Shown: piece after piece, positions 9,188-21,093 of the stretch
How the letters are laid out: every line of letters begins with the position of its first letter
Position numbering within the stretch: the first letter of the stretch is position 1
Origin: Mikania micrantha
Lineage: Eukaryota; Streptophyta; Magnoliopsida; Asterales; Asteraceae
Direction: 5' to 3'
DNA length: 64,000 nt
Assembly (NCBI GenBank): GCA_009363875.1
Contig: CM018688.1
Span: 59,001,001 to 59,065,000 of the forward strand
Notes under the pieces: model-generated
Database searches by the model: none
What the model was told of the DNA's origin: nothing
What the model saw: only the letters and a program-made list of their open reading frames with translations
Position numbers and translations under genes: made by a program

Positions 9188-12100
9188 ATGATCAGAATGC
9201 CTCCACGAAGACAACCTCCCTTGATACAGCTACCACCACAAGACTTGGCGCCACACTCCTCCACACCGTCTCCGAATGACTCTCCACCACCACCTCCTCC
9301 ACCTCCTCCTCCCCCTCCTCCATTGATTACTCAAGCATCTGGGTCGGGCACAGTACCGACCATGGATCCTGCTACTATCGCTCTGGTGACGTTACTGAGT
9401 AGCCAGATGACGAATCAGATGAAAGAAGCTATACCGGAGATGTTCCTTCGTCTTCGTAATGAGATCCTCAATACTGGCAACACATCAGGGGAAGCCAGTG
9501 GAAACACTGGAGATTCATCTCACTACTCCTACAAGTCCTTCGTAGGATGTAAGCCACCCAGTTTTAGTGGGTCTGAAGGCGCCGTTGGATTAATCCAATG
9601 GATTGAGAAGATTGAGGCAACATTGGATCTTTGCAGCTGTCCCGAACATCACAAGGTCCGTTACTCAGCGGGGACATTCAACAAACGGGCTCTGACCTGG
9701 TGGAATGGTCAGATCAATGCCCGAGGAAGGGAAGAAGCCATGGCCATGCCATGGGAAGACTTCAAGACACTGCTACGAACAGAATTTTGCCCCAAGAATG
9801 AGCTGCAGAAGTTGGAGGTTGAACTATCCAACCATGTGATGAAAGGTGCTGATCACATGGGTTACACTACTCGTTACCACGAGTTAGTTGCTTTGGTGCC
9901 AGACATGGTACCAACTTTGGAGAAAAGGATAGACCGATATGTGGGTGGACTCCCCGCCTGCATTCAGGGCATGGTTGTTTCAGCCAACCCTACTACTGTC
10001 GAATCCGCAGTGAGATTGTCTGGCAAACTCACTGATTTGATGGTTGCCTCTGGAGTTTTAAAGAAAGAGGCTGACACCGGTAAAAGCAAGGAAGAGTCTT
10101 CCAAGAAACCTCACCACCATCAGAAGAAGAAACAAAAGACTATCAAGAACTACACAGTGGCCACACCTCTTCAACAAATAGCAGCAACTCCACAAAACCC
10201 CAACCGCAAACCCTATACTGGCCCATATCCTCTGTGTGCCAAGTGTCAGTATCACCACACTGCTGACACTCCCTGCAAGCATTGCACGGGATGTGGAAGA
10301 AAGGGCCATTGGGTCCAATACTGTAGGACGACACCTAACCAAGCAGTCAACAATGCTGCTTTGGCTCTTCCTCCACCAGCAAATCAGAACCATGGTGGAT
10401 GCTACAACTGTGGTGAACAAGGCCACTTTGCGAAGAACTGTCCAAAGAAGGCTCAACCAGCAGTACAAGCACCCCGTGGACGAGCCTTTGCCATCGGAGC
10501 ACCAGCTGCACGCCAGGACCCAAATGTGGTCACTGGTACGTTTCTCTTACATGATTTTTATGCATCTGTCTTATTTGATACTGGTGCGGATCAGAGTTTT
10601 ATCTCTACCGACTTTGCATGCCAACTAGATTCCATAGAGGAACAGTTAGACTCCCCTTACATTATAGAAGTAGCTAACGGGAAACAGATCACAGTTAGTA
10701 CAGTTTATAGGAACTGCCCATTGACACTAAATGATTTTACATTTACCATCGATTTGATACCGATGGAACTGGGTAGTTTTGACATCATTGTTGGAATGGA
10801 TTGGCTCTCATCTAACCGAGTGGAAGTCATCTGTTCTGAGAAACTGCTTCGAATTCCATTGCCGAGTGATCGTGTATTGGAAGTTAAAGGGGATCAAGCA
10901 AAGCGAAGTGTCAAAATCATTTCTTGCATAAAGGCGCGTAAATGTCTACAGAAGCGGTGCATAGCATTCCTGGCTCATGTGGTGGAAAAAGAGAAAGGCA
11001 AGAAGAAGATTCAAGATGTACCAGTAGTGAAAGAATATCCTGAAGTATTTCCTGAAGACCTACCAGGTTTGCCACCTGTGCGACCGGTAGAGTTTCGTAT
11101 TGACTTAATTCCTGGAGCAACCCCAGTTGCTAAATCCCCTTACAGGTTAGCACCTTCAGAGATGCAGGAATTGTCTAATCAGTTACAGGAGTTACTTGAC
11201 AAGGGTTTCATCAGACCGAGCTACTCACCTTGGGGAGCTCCGGTCTTGTTCGTGAAGAAGAAAGACGGATCGTTCAGAATGTGTATAGACTACCGTGAGC
11301 TGAATAAACTAACCATCAAGAATCGGTACCCATTACCGAGGATTGATGATTTGTTTGACCAACTGCAAGGAGCTCAATACTTCTCCAAGATTGACTTGCG
11401 GTCCGGATATCATCAGTTGAGAGTTCAAGATGAAGACATACCGAAAACGGCCTTCCGAACAAGATACGGGCATTACGAATTCATGGTGATGCCTTTCGGA
11501 TTGACAAATGCACCCGCGGTTTTCATGGATCTCATGAACCGAGTGTGCAAGCCGTACTTGGATCAGTTTGTCATTGTCTTTATTGATGACATACTGATTT
11601 ATTCCAAGACCAAAACAGAACATGAGCAACACCTTAGAAAGATCTTGGAGCTGTTGAAAGAAGAGAAACTCTATGCCAAATTCTCCAAATGTGAGTTTTG
11701 GCTAAGAGAAGTTCAATTTCTGGGTCATGTGGTCAACAGCGAGGGAATTCATGTAGACCCTGCCAAGATTGAAGCGATAAAGAATTGGGACACTCCAAAG
11801 ACACCAACGGAGATACGGTCTTTTCTGGGATTGGCGGGTTATTATAGAAGGTTTATCTCAAACTTTTCTAAAATAGCTTTGCCTCTCACTAAGCTAACTC
11901 AGAAAAGTGAACCGTTTGTCTGGGAGCAGAAACAAGAAGATGCTTTTCAGACCTTGAAACAGAAACTATGTGATGCTCCAATTCTATCTCTCCCAGAAGG
12001 CTGTGATGACTTTGTTGTATACTGTGATGCTTCCCATCAGGGACTCGGTTGTGTGTTAATGCAACGGGACAAAGTCATAGCCTATGCATCAAGACAGTTA

Positions 12101-13867
12101 AAGATTCATGAGAAGAATTACACTACTCATGATCTTGAACTGGGAGCGGTAATCTTCGCGTTGAAGATTTGGAGACATTACTTATATGGCACCAAGTGTA
12201 CCATATTCACGGATCACAAAAGTCTGCAACACATCTTTGATCAGAAGGAGCTCAACATGCGACAGCGCCGTTGGGTTGAACTTCTGAATGATTATGATTG
12301 TGTGATCAAATACCATCCGGGAAAGGCGAACGTTGTAGCTGATGCCTTGAGTCGGAAGGAACGGGTCAAACCCCTACGTGTTAGAGCAATGGGGATAACC
12401 GTGCAGACCATTTTAAGTGACAAGATTGTTCAAGCACAGCAAGAAGCACTTGACCGAGGTAATCTGAAGAGGGAACTTGATTGCGGAGCAGAGAAACAGT
12501 TTGACACGAAGCCTGATGGTATGATCTACTACAAGGAACGTATATGGATCCCTGCGGTAGATGAATTGAGAAAACTTATCTTCGATGAAGCACACAAGAC
12601 TAAATACTCTGTTCATCTAGGCGCTGATAAGATGTACCAAGACTTGCGTGGATTTTATTGGTGGCCGGGAATGAAGAAAGACATAGCCGAGTATGTCGGA
12701 CAGTGTCTTACGTGTGCGAAAGTAAAGGCGGAACACCAGAGACCGTCTGGTTTACTGGAACAGCCTGAAATTCCGCTCTGGAAGTGGGAACAAATAGCTA
12801 TGGATTTCATTACCAAGCTACCCCGCACTTCCAGTGGTCACGATACAATTTGGGTGATCATTGACCGTTTAACAAAATCTGCTCATTTCTTGCCAATGCG
12901 TGAAACCTTCACGATGGATAAACTGGCAAGATTGTACATCAATGAGATAGTGGTACGCCATGGTGTGCCATTGTCAATTATTTCTGATAGAGACAGCAGA
13001 TTTACTTCAAGGTTCTGGCAATCACTGCAGAAATCCCTGGGAACACAGTTAAATCTGAGTACAGCTTACCATCCACAAACGGACGGTCAGAGCGAACGTA
13101 CTATCCAAACCCTGGAGGATATGTTAAGAACCTGTATTTTGGATTTCGGTGGGAACTGGGATTCCCATTTGCCACTGATTGAGTTCTCCTACAATAACAG
13201 TTACCACAGCAGTATCGGATGTGCACCATTCGAGGCTCTTTATGGCCGGAAATGTCGATCACCGATCTGTTGGACTGGAATTGGAGACAACCGAATAACG
13301 GGGCCAGAACTAATTCAAGAAACCACTGACAAAATAGCTCAGATTCAAAGAAGACTACAAGCAACAAGGAGCAGACAAAAGAGCTACGCCGACAAACGGC
13401 GCAAGCCGTTGGAATTCCAGGTGGGAGACCGTGTAATGTTAAAGGTATCCCCATGGAAAGGTGTGGTACGCTTTGGAAAGAAAGGCAAATTGGCACCACG
13501 ATACGTGGGACCGTTCGAGATTATCGAACGTATAGGTCCTGTAGCTTATCGATTGAGATTACCAGATGAACTCAGTGGTGTGCATGACGTGTTTCACGTC
13601 TCAAACTTAAAGAAATGCCTTGCTGACGAGTCTCTCGTCATTCCAATCGAAGAGATTCAAGTCGATGAACAGTTACATTTCATTGAAGAACCTTTAGAGA
13701 TTATGGATCGCAAGGTTAAACAACTGAGGCGAAGTCGTATTCCTATTGTAAAGGTTCGATGGAATTCAAGACGCGGGCCCGAGCTCACTTGGGAACGTGA
13801 AGATCACATGAAGTTAAAGTATCCCCAACTGTTTGAAGAGGAAGCTGTACCTGATAACAACTCTTAA
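9188..13867 (+). CDS. gag-pol: Gag-pol polyprotein of element A, intact
   Basis: One uninterrupted ORF of about 1559 residues. The start is taken as ATG 9188 (MIRMPPRR), the start also seen in element C; ATG 9197 is possible, and the frame is also open from TTG 9182. Order: proline-rich N-terminus; gag core with ALTWWNGQ and EFCPKNEL; zinc knuckle CYNCGEQGHFAKNC near residue 405; protease FDTGADQSF near 463; RT with KKKDGSFRMCIDYRELN and FIDDILIYS near 800; RNase H with VYCDASHQGLGCVL near 945; integrase zinc site H..H..CLTC near 1135-1175 and catalytic D, D, E in MDFITKLP, SDRDSRF and QSERTIQ; then GDRVMLKV/GPFEI and a chromodomain-like tail ending in TWEREDHMKLKYPQLF. Gag and pol share a frame, as is usual in this lineage. 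All catalytic residues I looked for are present. Confidence 0.96.
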   Translation: MIRMPPRRQPPLIQLPPQDLAPHSSTPSPNDSPPPPPPPPPPPPPLITQASGSGTVPTMDPATIALVTLLSSQMTNQMKEAIPEMFLRLRNEILNTGNTSGEASGNTGDSSHYSYKSFVGCKPPSFSGSEGAVGLIQWIEKIEATLDLCSCPEHHKVRYSAGTFNKRALTWWNGQINARGREEAMAMPWEDFKTLLRTEFCPKNELQKLEVELSNHVMKGADHMGYTTRYHELVALVPDMVPTLEKRIDRYVGGLPACIQGMVVSANPTTVESAVRLSGKLTDLMVASGVLKKEADTGKSKEESSKKPHHHQKKKQKTIKNYTVATPLQQIAATPQNPNRKPYTGPYPLCAKCQYHHTADTPCKHCTGCGRKGHWVQYCRTTPNQAVNNAALALPPPANQNHGGCYNCGEQGHFAKNCPKKAQPAVQAPRGRAFAIGAPAARQDPNVVTGTFLLHDFYASVLFDTGADQSFISTDFACQLDSIEEQLDSPYIIEVANGKQITVSTVYRNCPLTLNDFTFTIDLIPMELGSFDIIVGMDWLSSNRVEVICSEKLLRIPLPSDRVLEVKGDQAKRSVKIISCIKARKCLQKRCIAFLAHVVEKEKGKKKIQDVPVVKEYPEVFPEDLPGLPPVRPVEFRIDLIPGATPVAKSPYRLAPSEMQELSNQLQELLDKGFIRPSYSPWGAPVLFVKKKDGSFRMCIDYRELNKLTIKNRYPLPRIDDLFDQLQGAQYFSKIDLRSGYHQLRVQDEDIPKTAFRTRYGHYEFMVMPFGLTNAPAVFMDLMNRVCKPYLDQFVIVFIDDILIYSKTKTEHEQHLRKILELLKEEKLYAKFSKCEFWLREVQFLGHVVNSEGIHVDPAKIEAIKNWDTPKTPTEIRSFLGLAGYYRRFISNFSKIALPLTKLTQKSEPFVWEQKQEDAFQTLKQKLCDAPILSLPEGCDDFVVYCDASHQGLGCVLMQRDKVIAYASRQLKIHEKNYTTHDLELGAVIFALKIWRHYLYGTKCTIFTDHKSLQHIFDQKELNMRQRRWVELLNDYDCVIKYHPGKANVVADALSRKERVKPLRVRAMGITVQTILSDKIVQAQQEALDRGNLKRELDCGAEKQFDTKPDGMIYYKERIWIPAVDELRKLIFDEAHKTKYSVHLGADKMYQDLRGFYWWPGMKKDIAEYVGQCLTCAKVKAEHQRPSGLLEQPEIPLWKWEQIAMDFITKLPRTSSGHDTIWVIIDRLTKSAHFLPMRETFTMDKLARLYINEIVVRHGVPLSIISDRDSRFTSRFWQSLQKSLGTQLNLSTAYHPQTDGQSERTIQTLEDMLRTCILDFGGNWDSHLPLIEFSYNNSYHSSIGCAPFEALYGRKCRSPICWTGIGDNRITGPELIQETTDKIAQIQRRLQATRSRQKSYADKRRKPLEFQVGDRVMLKVSPWKGVVRFGKKGKLAPRYVGPFEIIERIGPVAYRLRLPDELSGVHDVFHVSNLKKCLADESLVIPIEEIQVDEQLHFIEEPLEIMDRKVKQLRRSRIPIVKVRWNSRRGPELTWEREDHMKLKYPQLFEEEAVPDNNS

Positions 13868-13891
13868 ATTTCGGGACGAAATTTCTCTAAC

Positions 13892-13900
13892 AAGGGGAGA
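13892..13900 (+). other. Polypurine tract of element A
   Basis: AAGGGGAGA followed by C and then the TG of the 3' LTR at 13902. It lies 25 bp after the gag-pol stop codon and primes plus-strand synthesis. Confidence 0.9.
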
Positions 13901-13901
13901 C

Positions 13902-16900
13902 TGTAACATCAGTGCCGGAACCGTTACCGGAACAGTGATCTCTACAGTACATGAACAGTGAAACAGGTATGAATCATACACATTTCAGTAATTTTCATAT
14001 TCATGTCATTTATCATTATCATGGTGAGTTGTCATAGAACAGTTTCAGACACATTTAACAGAAACACAGTTCAGAACAATGGTTCTTGAGTCGGATAATA
14101 ATCTGGCAATACAGAACCATCATGTGATTATTTGCTTAGGACTTAGTATGTATAAACGTATGTGAGGCTTTACAGAACAAAACACATGAATATCGTTATG
14201 TGAATGCTAAATGGACGGGTTATTCGTATAGGTGACGATCTGTACGAATATATCTGAAAGTTTAACGTTCTGAATGATATTCTATAATTAGAAAACAAGA
14301 TTGAAAAGTATAGTTATCGTCGTGTTCGTGCGGGTGACGATTCGAACGAATACGCGCGACGACTGTACATTTCGATTTAAACAGTTTATTAATATTTTAT
14401 TTTAATAGATAAGAAGATATTAGTTAATTTATTAGGAATTACCACCTAGAATAAATAAATAAATTCTATTTTATAATCGTATCGTTTCGCCGCGAAAACC
14501 ACGCGAAACCGGCACATTACGCGAAACCGAACGAGACCAAACGACCGGGTATTTTTCCCCACATTTAATGTGGTCATAAAGACCACACCTACCCCATTTC
14601 TCTCTCTTCTCACCTCCATCTCGTTCTCTCACTCTCTCTCTAGTTTTTCATTCAAGCAACGATCTTCTCTCTAAGATTTGGAAGTCCAATCCTTGGTGGA
14701 TTCAAGCAAATTTGGTGTCATCTTGATCCTCTCATCTCGTAGATCACGGGAGTACAACTTATTTGAGCTTTCATCCACGAAATCTAAGGTAAACATCCAT
14801 TATATTTTCGGTTTTAGAGGGTTTTTCACGAGTTCATTTGTTTTGCGATTATAATCAATGATAAACACACAAAATACTTGAGTTGAGGTGTTATACGCAC
14901 TTAGGCACTGTTAGGATTGAGTTTGTAACAGGTTTAGCGTTCTAGAAGGAGATGATAGCACAGGTTCGTGGTTTCACCCAGTCGGCCGAACCCTTTCAAG
15001 CGGCTAAGGACTAGCCGAACCCTGATCTAGGTTAGCCGAACTAGGAACGAACCCTGCAACCTTCTGGAAGCCGAACCCTGTGCTTAGCCTGCACCGAACC
15101 ATTTTACTGCAACGAACCCTGCAAACCACGTGCGGCGAACCCTGCACCAACCTGCCATCAACGAACCCTGTAACGAACCCTTTTTGCCTCTGCAACGAAC
15201 CTGAAACCTCTGGCGAACCATACTTGGCCGAACTATAGCACCACGAACCCTTGCATGGCCGAACCCTGGCCATGCAACCCACGAACCCAAGGTGAACGAA
15301 CACTATGAGCTAGGCGAACCATGATGAGCCGAACCCTAACAGGAAATTCTTATAGGTTCGCTGCCAAGGGGCTGATGTAAATCAAATTTTGACAAAATCA
15401 TAGGGTAGAAGTGACATGTATGCATGGAATACACTATGAGAGTGCATGGGAAGGCACGTAGACTATGCATGGAATAAATCACTTAGAATTTTGCATGGGA
15501 TTTCATGGGAATAACATAGAATGTGGATAAATGATGTTGGAGTCTTGTGAATCTAAATGACTTAAACGGAACAATCAAAGACTAACAATGGACTTAGGTG
15601 GATTCAATGGGATGTAATTGAGTTCATCACATGTCTAACATTATAGACTTCAAGTAATGAGATTTCATTAAAAAGAAGTTGGTAAATCAATTAGAAGTCA
15701 AGTATTTTCAATTGGGCTTAAATGGGCCCAATGGGACTTGATTAAGTCCATCACATGTTTAACGAGTAATGAAATTTAGTAATTTTTCTAAAATCTTGTT
15801 TAATTTGAAATCATAAATGGCATTGATTTCCTTTAAGTTTACTTGATTATAAAAGTATTGTAATGTTAGGTTTAAAGACTTGTTTGATTTAAATTACTTA
15901 CTTGAATTGATTGATTGGGAACTTGTTATAAATAGACGATTTAATTGTCTGGAATTGTTTTAAAAACAAAGGAAACTCTGCCGAAATTTTTCTAAAACAT
16001 AAAAGAGAGTTGTTATGACTAACTATGGGAATTGGGATCATAAGAAGGGTAATTAAGATAGAGTAGATCTTAGATACATTCAGTATTAAGACACTTAGTT
16101 GCACACACAACAAGACTCAAGGTCTTAGGCACAACGACTACTACGCGTACTTATTATATCCGAAATTCTTATAAAATAACTCAGGAACCGAAGATACTTA
16201 GCTTACATACAGGAGCGCGCATTTTGTGTTAGATCAAATTACATAGCAGCACAGGTGAGTTCATTGCCCCTTTTCTAACATTTTTGTTTTAAAACGCGGG
16301 GCTGAGAAGCATGCGTAAACTGTTTACTTAAATTGTTTACTTTAATGCTTTTAAATTTATATGTTTTACATATATATAAATGATATCCTAGACCATGTCT
16401 AGGAAGGTTTTATGCAGGTTTATTAACTGATTTACTTATATATTAAGTGAATAATCAAGTTAAACTTAACTTTTCAACCAGTCAAAACATTTCAAACAAA
16501 TCAAATCAATCATTTTGACAAAACAAAGGGTGTGAGTTCAAGGGATCAAAACAAACATTTTGACAAAACAAGCGGGTGAGTTCAATGGATCAAGACAAAC
16601 ATTTTGACAAAACAAGTGGGTGAATTCAAGGGATCAAATCAAACATTTTGACAAAACAAGTGTGGGACATCAAGACATCAACAAAACAATCTTTGCAAAG
16701 ACAACATTCAATGTTCTACAAACCAAGTGTTTGTTGAACAATGAATCAAGTGTACTACCGATCGATGAATCTTGTATTCTATGATCAACACATCAAGTAC
16801 ATCTTGTGACAAAATCAGACGATCATTAAATCATTTCTAAGGGATAGTATGGGAAATATCAGAGATAACATTTGCCAACACATTGAATTCAGAAATCCTA

Positions 16901-17816
16901 TATTTCAAGAAGTCCTAGCTAGACTGATTGACTTGTAGGTCTTATGTTTGATGATATTTACAGAATTCCCTAACTACTAAGTACCTAGATTGACAGACTA
17001 GTCTACTCGAGTATGACCATAGGCCCCAATCATAAGGACTTAGATTTTATTAAATGTTTATTTACTTGTTTAATTAAGCATTTATAACTGTTTATACAAT
17101 TGTGTGGTTGATCATATTGTGTGATGAACTTGTGAAATCAACATGGATTTCAAATGATTGTAATTACAGGGACAACAAACAGAAGAACTTATGGGTTGTG
17201 TTGAGGGTAAAAATGCTTAATTATCATTAACAACAGTGTCATATACGGATTAGTATGTGGTGGGACGGTGGCTGGGCGGGCGGTAAGTTCGACCCTACAT
17301 ATGCCCTATATATAAGCATACCGATTTGGATATTACATGTGAAGTTAATGAGGTTAAGGTCTTTACCAAAGGAGGTTTCAAATCATTTTCAAATCATTTT
17401 CCAATACTAAACAATATGAACTCACCAACCATGTGTTGACTTTTATCTTGCATGACTTCTCAGGTGACGAACAGGTCAACTAAGGAGTTATTTCTTTTGG
17501 ACTAGGACTTCATATAGAAGACTAGTATTTTGGACCTGCATACTTTTGAAGACATCATTATACAAACTATTTTGTATATTTTGTGTAAATACAAGATAGT
17601 CATTTATTGATGTTTTACAATAGATTTACATTGTTAAATTATAAACGTTACTGCTGTAATTTAACTTTGTAATTCTATTATATTTAGCATTTCTCATTAA
17701 TATCATGTGCAATGTAAACAATCTGATCACTTCGATTATCACTCCCGATATCGCGCCCCGGGAACCTTCCGCCCGACGGGGACTCCGATCCTACCCCGCC
17801 GGCTCGGGGTGTGACA
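13902..17816 (+). repeat. 3' LTR of element A
   Basis: 3915 bp, the same length as the 5' LTR and nearly identical to it. All inner landmarks lie exactly 8796 bp downstream of the 5' copy: CGAACC array 14983-15346, TATAAATAG 15927, donor GT 16255, acceptor AG ending 17463, end GGTGTGACA at 17816. The target duplication CATTT follows at 17817-17821. Confidence 0.95.
14983..15346 (+). repeat. CGAACC-rich array, 3' LTR of A
   Basis: Second copy of the array at 6187-6550. It differs by one base that I noticed (C at 6228, G at 15024). It has no coding meaning. Confidence 0.85.
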
Positions 17817-17821
17817 CATTT

Positions 17822-18206
17822 GATGGTATAACATACTAATACCTAATCAATTTTGATTAAGATTAGTACGAAATACATTCTTGTTTTATATATTATTCTT
17901 GTTATTGATTTTAACTAATTGTAAAATTGTGAGTGTCATAGTCCACCAACTTTGTAGTAAGTGGCTAACTTATTTATATATAAGTAACCCTATGGTTACT
18001 TTGATCAAAATAAACATAGTTATACACCTTTGACATGTTGTAAAACTATTTCTATAGTTTAAACATTTGTTTAAAAGTTGATCTATGTTTTTAACCCAAA
18101 GTTTAACTAATATGAGTAAGAACATCATGAAACGCATTGTACTCAAACCCGATTATTTTCAACCCATTTTACTTAAACTAACCTAAACCTCATGATAAGT
18201 ATATAT

Positions 18207-18242
<36 letters not shown>

Positions 18243-18555
18243 TTGTGTATATGTTTCGGTAGTATGTGTGTGGTCCAACATTTCCAAACACTTCTTGGAT
18301 AATTGTTACATATTATCGGTGATATATGGTGTACCCAAAAAAAAACATACATAAAACAACTACCTATATATATTTTGCCAACATTACACAATGGTGGTCC
18401 CCACTCCCATGTGGATTGTGGGCGTTGAACACACCCATTTCAAACAGCATGATGTTTGACGTGGTCCACCAACTCAGCAAGTTTCAGCACAGCTCAGCAG
18501 TAACTCAACATTAATTTAGCATTAATTGCATAACCTACATATATTTTAAAATATT
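17822..18555. other. AT-rich interval with a microsatellite
   Basis: Follows element A. It should include the continuation of LTR D, but I find no LTR end, PBS or shared block. It holds the CA/TA microsatellite at 18201-18242 and only short chance ORFs. Nothing else can be supported. Confidence 0.5.
18201..18242. repeat. Compound microsatellite (CA)n(TA)n
   Basis: An uninterrupted ACACAC run passes into a TATATA run. It is bounded by ATATATAC on the left and TTGTGTATATG on the right. Confidence 0.95.
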
Positions 18556-18571
18556 AGGACAAAATACCATC

Positions 18572-18746
18572 GAAGAGGCTTTGCCCTAGTGGTACTCTCA
18601 TGGCTTTTCAAATTGAAGGTCATTGGTTTAAATCTCTCTCAAGGTGAAATATGGGTCTCAACGGAGGTCATGGTAACTAGAGTTTGGTGACATGGACTGG
18701 AAATTAATGGTACACACGTTGAGATCAAATGCCGTTCAAAAAAAGA
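18572..18746 (+). mobile_element. tRNA-derived SINE, plus strand (175 bp)
   Basis: Flanked by the 16-bp direct repeat AGGACAAAATACCATC at 18556-18571 and 18747-18762, the mark of target-primed retrotransposition. The head has GCCCTAGTGGTA (A-box-like) and GGTTTAAATCT at 18625-18635, which resembles a B box GGTTCGAATCC whose CpG has been lost. The end is A-rich (TTCAAAAAAAGA). No protein is encoded; such elements use LINE enzymes. The repeats are perfect and the box matches moderate. I do not recognise the named family. Confidence 0.8.
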
Positions 18747-18762
18747 AGGACAAAATACCATC

Positions 18763-20442
18763 CATGTTGGTAATTTAAATAGCATACTGTAGTATTCATC
18801 TTGCAAAGTTTCCTTAGTCTTCATAATTCAATGTGCAAAAACTATAATAAATATAGAACAAGTAAAGATCTCTATATATTCCCAATTATTCCTAATGCAC
18901 AAATATTCTTAAATATCTAGGAGGATTCCTATTAAATTTCAATACATAGTTTTTTATAAATAAGTGGGTCCTAATTTATTCTCAATTATATATATTACTC
19001 TGGTAGGAGTAGGGAATTTTAGAGTCATTTAACCTTAGTTTAATTGTGGTTATATGACATTTTTACCGTTTTCACATGAAAATAGAAGATAATATATGAC
19101 TTGTTAACTACTTTTTTTGTTCATCATTATATTAAGTTAATTAGTTTATTACAAAAATAAAAAATAAAAGTAAAACGATCATTATCATATCATTTATTTA
19201 TTTAATTAAAGAATCAAGAAAATCTCTTCCTGTCAATTCAAAAGATTATATCATGCAAATTAATTTAAAATTTTTGTTTAAACTTCTTTAATTAAAACTA
19301 TACGTATATATTTTATGGAACTATTTTATGTATTTAAAAAACTTTTGAAAGAATAGTAAACTTTTAATTATTCCTTTTATCATAAAAGTTTAAAAATAAA
19401 GCTTGGGTCTCATTTTGAACACAATTTCTTTTTGGTTTATTCAATTGGGTCATAAAAGTTTAATTATTATAATTTTAAAAATTGTTGCAACTTTTTAAAA
19501 GTATTTTCGTTAAAGCTTTAAATAACATTTTTTTACATTAAAAATTTAATAATTTAGTTTTGAACATAAAAATTTCATAAACATTTTTTTTAAATATTTC
19601 AACTTTGGATTTCTTTGTATTGACTTTAAATTTGTCATGCATTTGTGTTTGTATTCAACATTTATGATGCAAATTGTTACAACAATCTAGGCTTTTGAGT
19701 TTTATGACGAAGTGACCATTGGTTTTACGGAGCACATCTTCGTGTTTTATGTAGGAATGATGCTCAGTTTATGACGTATACATCAAGTGAAAGTGAATGT
19801 AACATGTTTTTTTATTTGCGTTTTAGTATTCAGGATTTTACCGTCGTCAATGTCTTGGATTTAAGGGTACGTCCAACCCAGATTTTTGTGTTTTGTTTGT
19901 GTATTTGTTACTGGGATTTTAAGGATATAAGTGTTGTTGTGACAAGGGTTTTGCTGAGAACCAAAATTTACCCGGAATATTTCAGGATCGAGGATATTTA
20001 GTGATATTTAGGAATATAATTATACCTAATTCATATATCTGTTTATATTTAATTTGTTATCAAGATTGTAGGTCAAACAGGTATGCAACTTATTTTCCTA
20101 CAAATCTGGAGATATCAACAAACGTTCTACATGAAGATCATGGACTATGAGAACTCAACGACTGTATTTTTGAACAAGTTAGACTCATGATTGGATTGTT
20201 GCCAAAATAACAGGAGCTATTATTATGACCGTTTATAATGAAATTGTACTATAAAAACTGAGGCAATGATCGATAATAGGGACACACAACACACTTAGCA
20301 ATTTCAGAGATTATTCTCACGACTAGCATCGATCTTATTTTGCTCTTTCTTTGTATTCGATTTACGTTTACATTAATAAATTAGGCAGAGTGACATTCGT
20401 CACCTCCCAAAGTTTTTATGCCGTCAATCCTAAGGGATTAAG
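18763..20442. other. AT-rich interval, mostly unassigned
   Basis: Low-complexity AT-rich DNA with no long ORF. The last part (about 20050-20442) is less AT-rich and has an LTR-like look: CTATAAAAACTGAGGC near 20251, then GGGACACACAACACAC and TCTTTGTATTCGATTTACG. It may be part of an old LTR, possibly of a copia element, continued after the C insertion at 50173 (GGTTTTTCC...). I could not fix its ends, so this is only a suggestion. Confidence 0.35.
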
Positions 20443-20819
20443 TGTCCCACCCCGAGCCGGCGGGCTGGATTGACTTCCCCGCCGGGCATAAGGTTCTCGG
20501 GGCGCGATATCGTGTGATAATCGGAATAATCAAATTGTTTACATTGCACATGATAAATAAATGAGAAATGCTAACATGACATGCAATAGAATTACAAGAT
20601 CAAATTACAATGTATCGTTCATAATTTAACCAAGTAAATCTATCCAAAAGAATCAATGAGTTTATATCTTGATCTGTACAACATATACAAAAGTGATTCG
20701 CTGTTTTGTCATCTAAAAGTATGCATCACAAAATGAAGCTAGGTCTTCTAAAAATCCACTAGCTTAGTCCTTGCATATGAGTAACTACACCTGTTCGTCA
20801 CCTGAGAAAACATGCATTT
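20443..20819 (-). repeat. 3' LTR of element C, piece 1
   Basis: Starts TGTCCCACC (TGTCACACC in the other LTR, so the end is mutated) and runs to the CATTT where S1 was inserted. It contains the minus-strand acceptor-like block CTCAG/GTGACGAACAGG (20802-20804). The 5' LTR of C shows the unoccupied site at 46500-46504. Confidence 0.92.
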
Positions 20820-21093
20820 TGTGACACCTCGCAAATTCCAGGTCAGCATTTATTTTATTTTAATAATAATGTGTGTTATTATTTCATACGTGGCACTAGA
20901 ATAATTGTATTTAGTGTGACACGTGGCACAACGGACCAAACACACCGATAACTCGAGGAATTATCGCACGAAACTCGCACGTGTCTTGAATGACGAAAGT
21001 TGGTGAACGGATCGAACCACAGTACACATTCACTGCACAATTAGGTTCCTGAGAACCTAAGTTAGTAGAACAACGCCTAGGGCTCAACCGAGA

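Larger units (their letters stand above)
5106..17816 (+). mobile_element. Element A: complete Ty3/gypsy LTR retrotransposon
   Basis: Complete 12,711-bp element: 5' LTR 5106-9020, PBS 9024-9036, gag-pol 9188-13867, polypurine tract 13892-13900, 3' LTR 13902-17816. It is flanked by the 5-bp target duplication CATTT at 5101-5105 and 17817-17821. Both LTRs are 3915 bp, start TGTAACATC and end GGTGTGACA. I noticed only five substitutions between them and no indel, so the insertion is recent. The pol order (RT, RNase H, integrase) is that of Ty3/gypsy. The chromodomain-like C-terminus and very long LTRs point to Tekay/Del chromoviruses. It sits inside LTR D. No defect is visible, so it may be able to move on its own. 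Confidence 0.96.

Noticed and set aside
10058..10468. Minus-strand ORF of 136 codons inside gag-pol of A, and similar ones at 13101-13499 and 33864-34238
   Set aside because: Antisense shadows of the polyprotein with no domain or start context.
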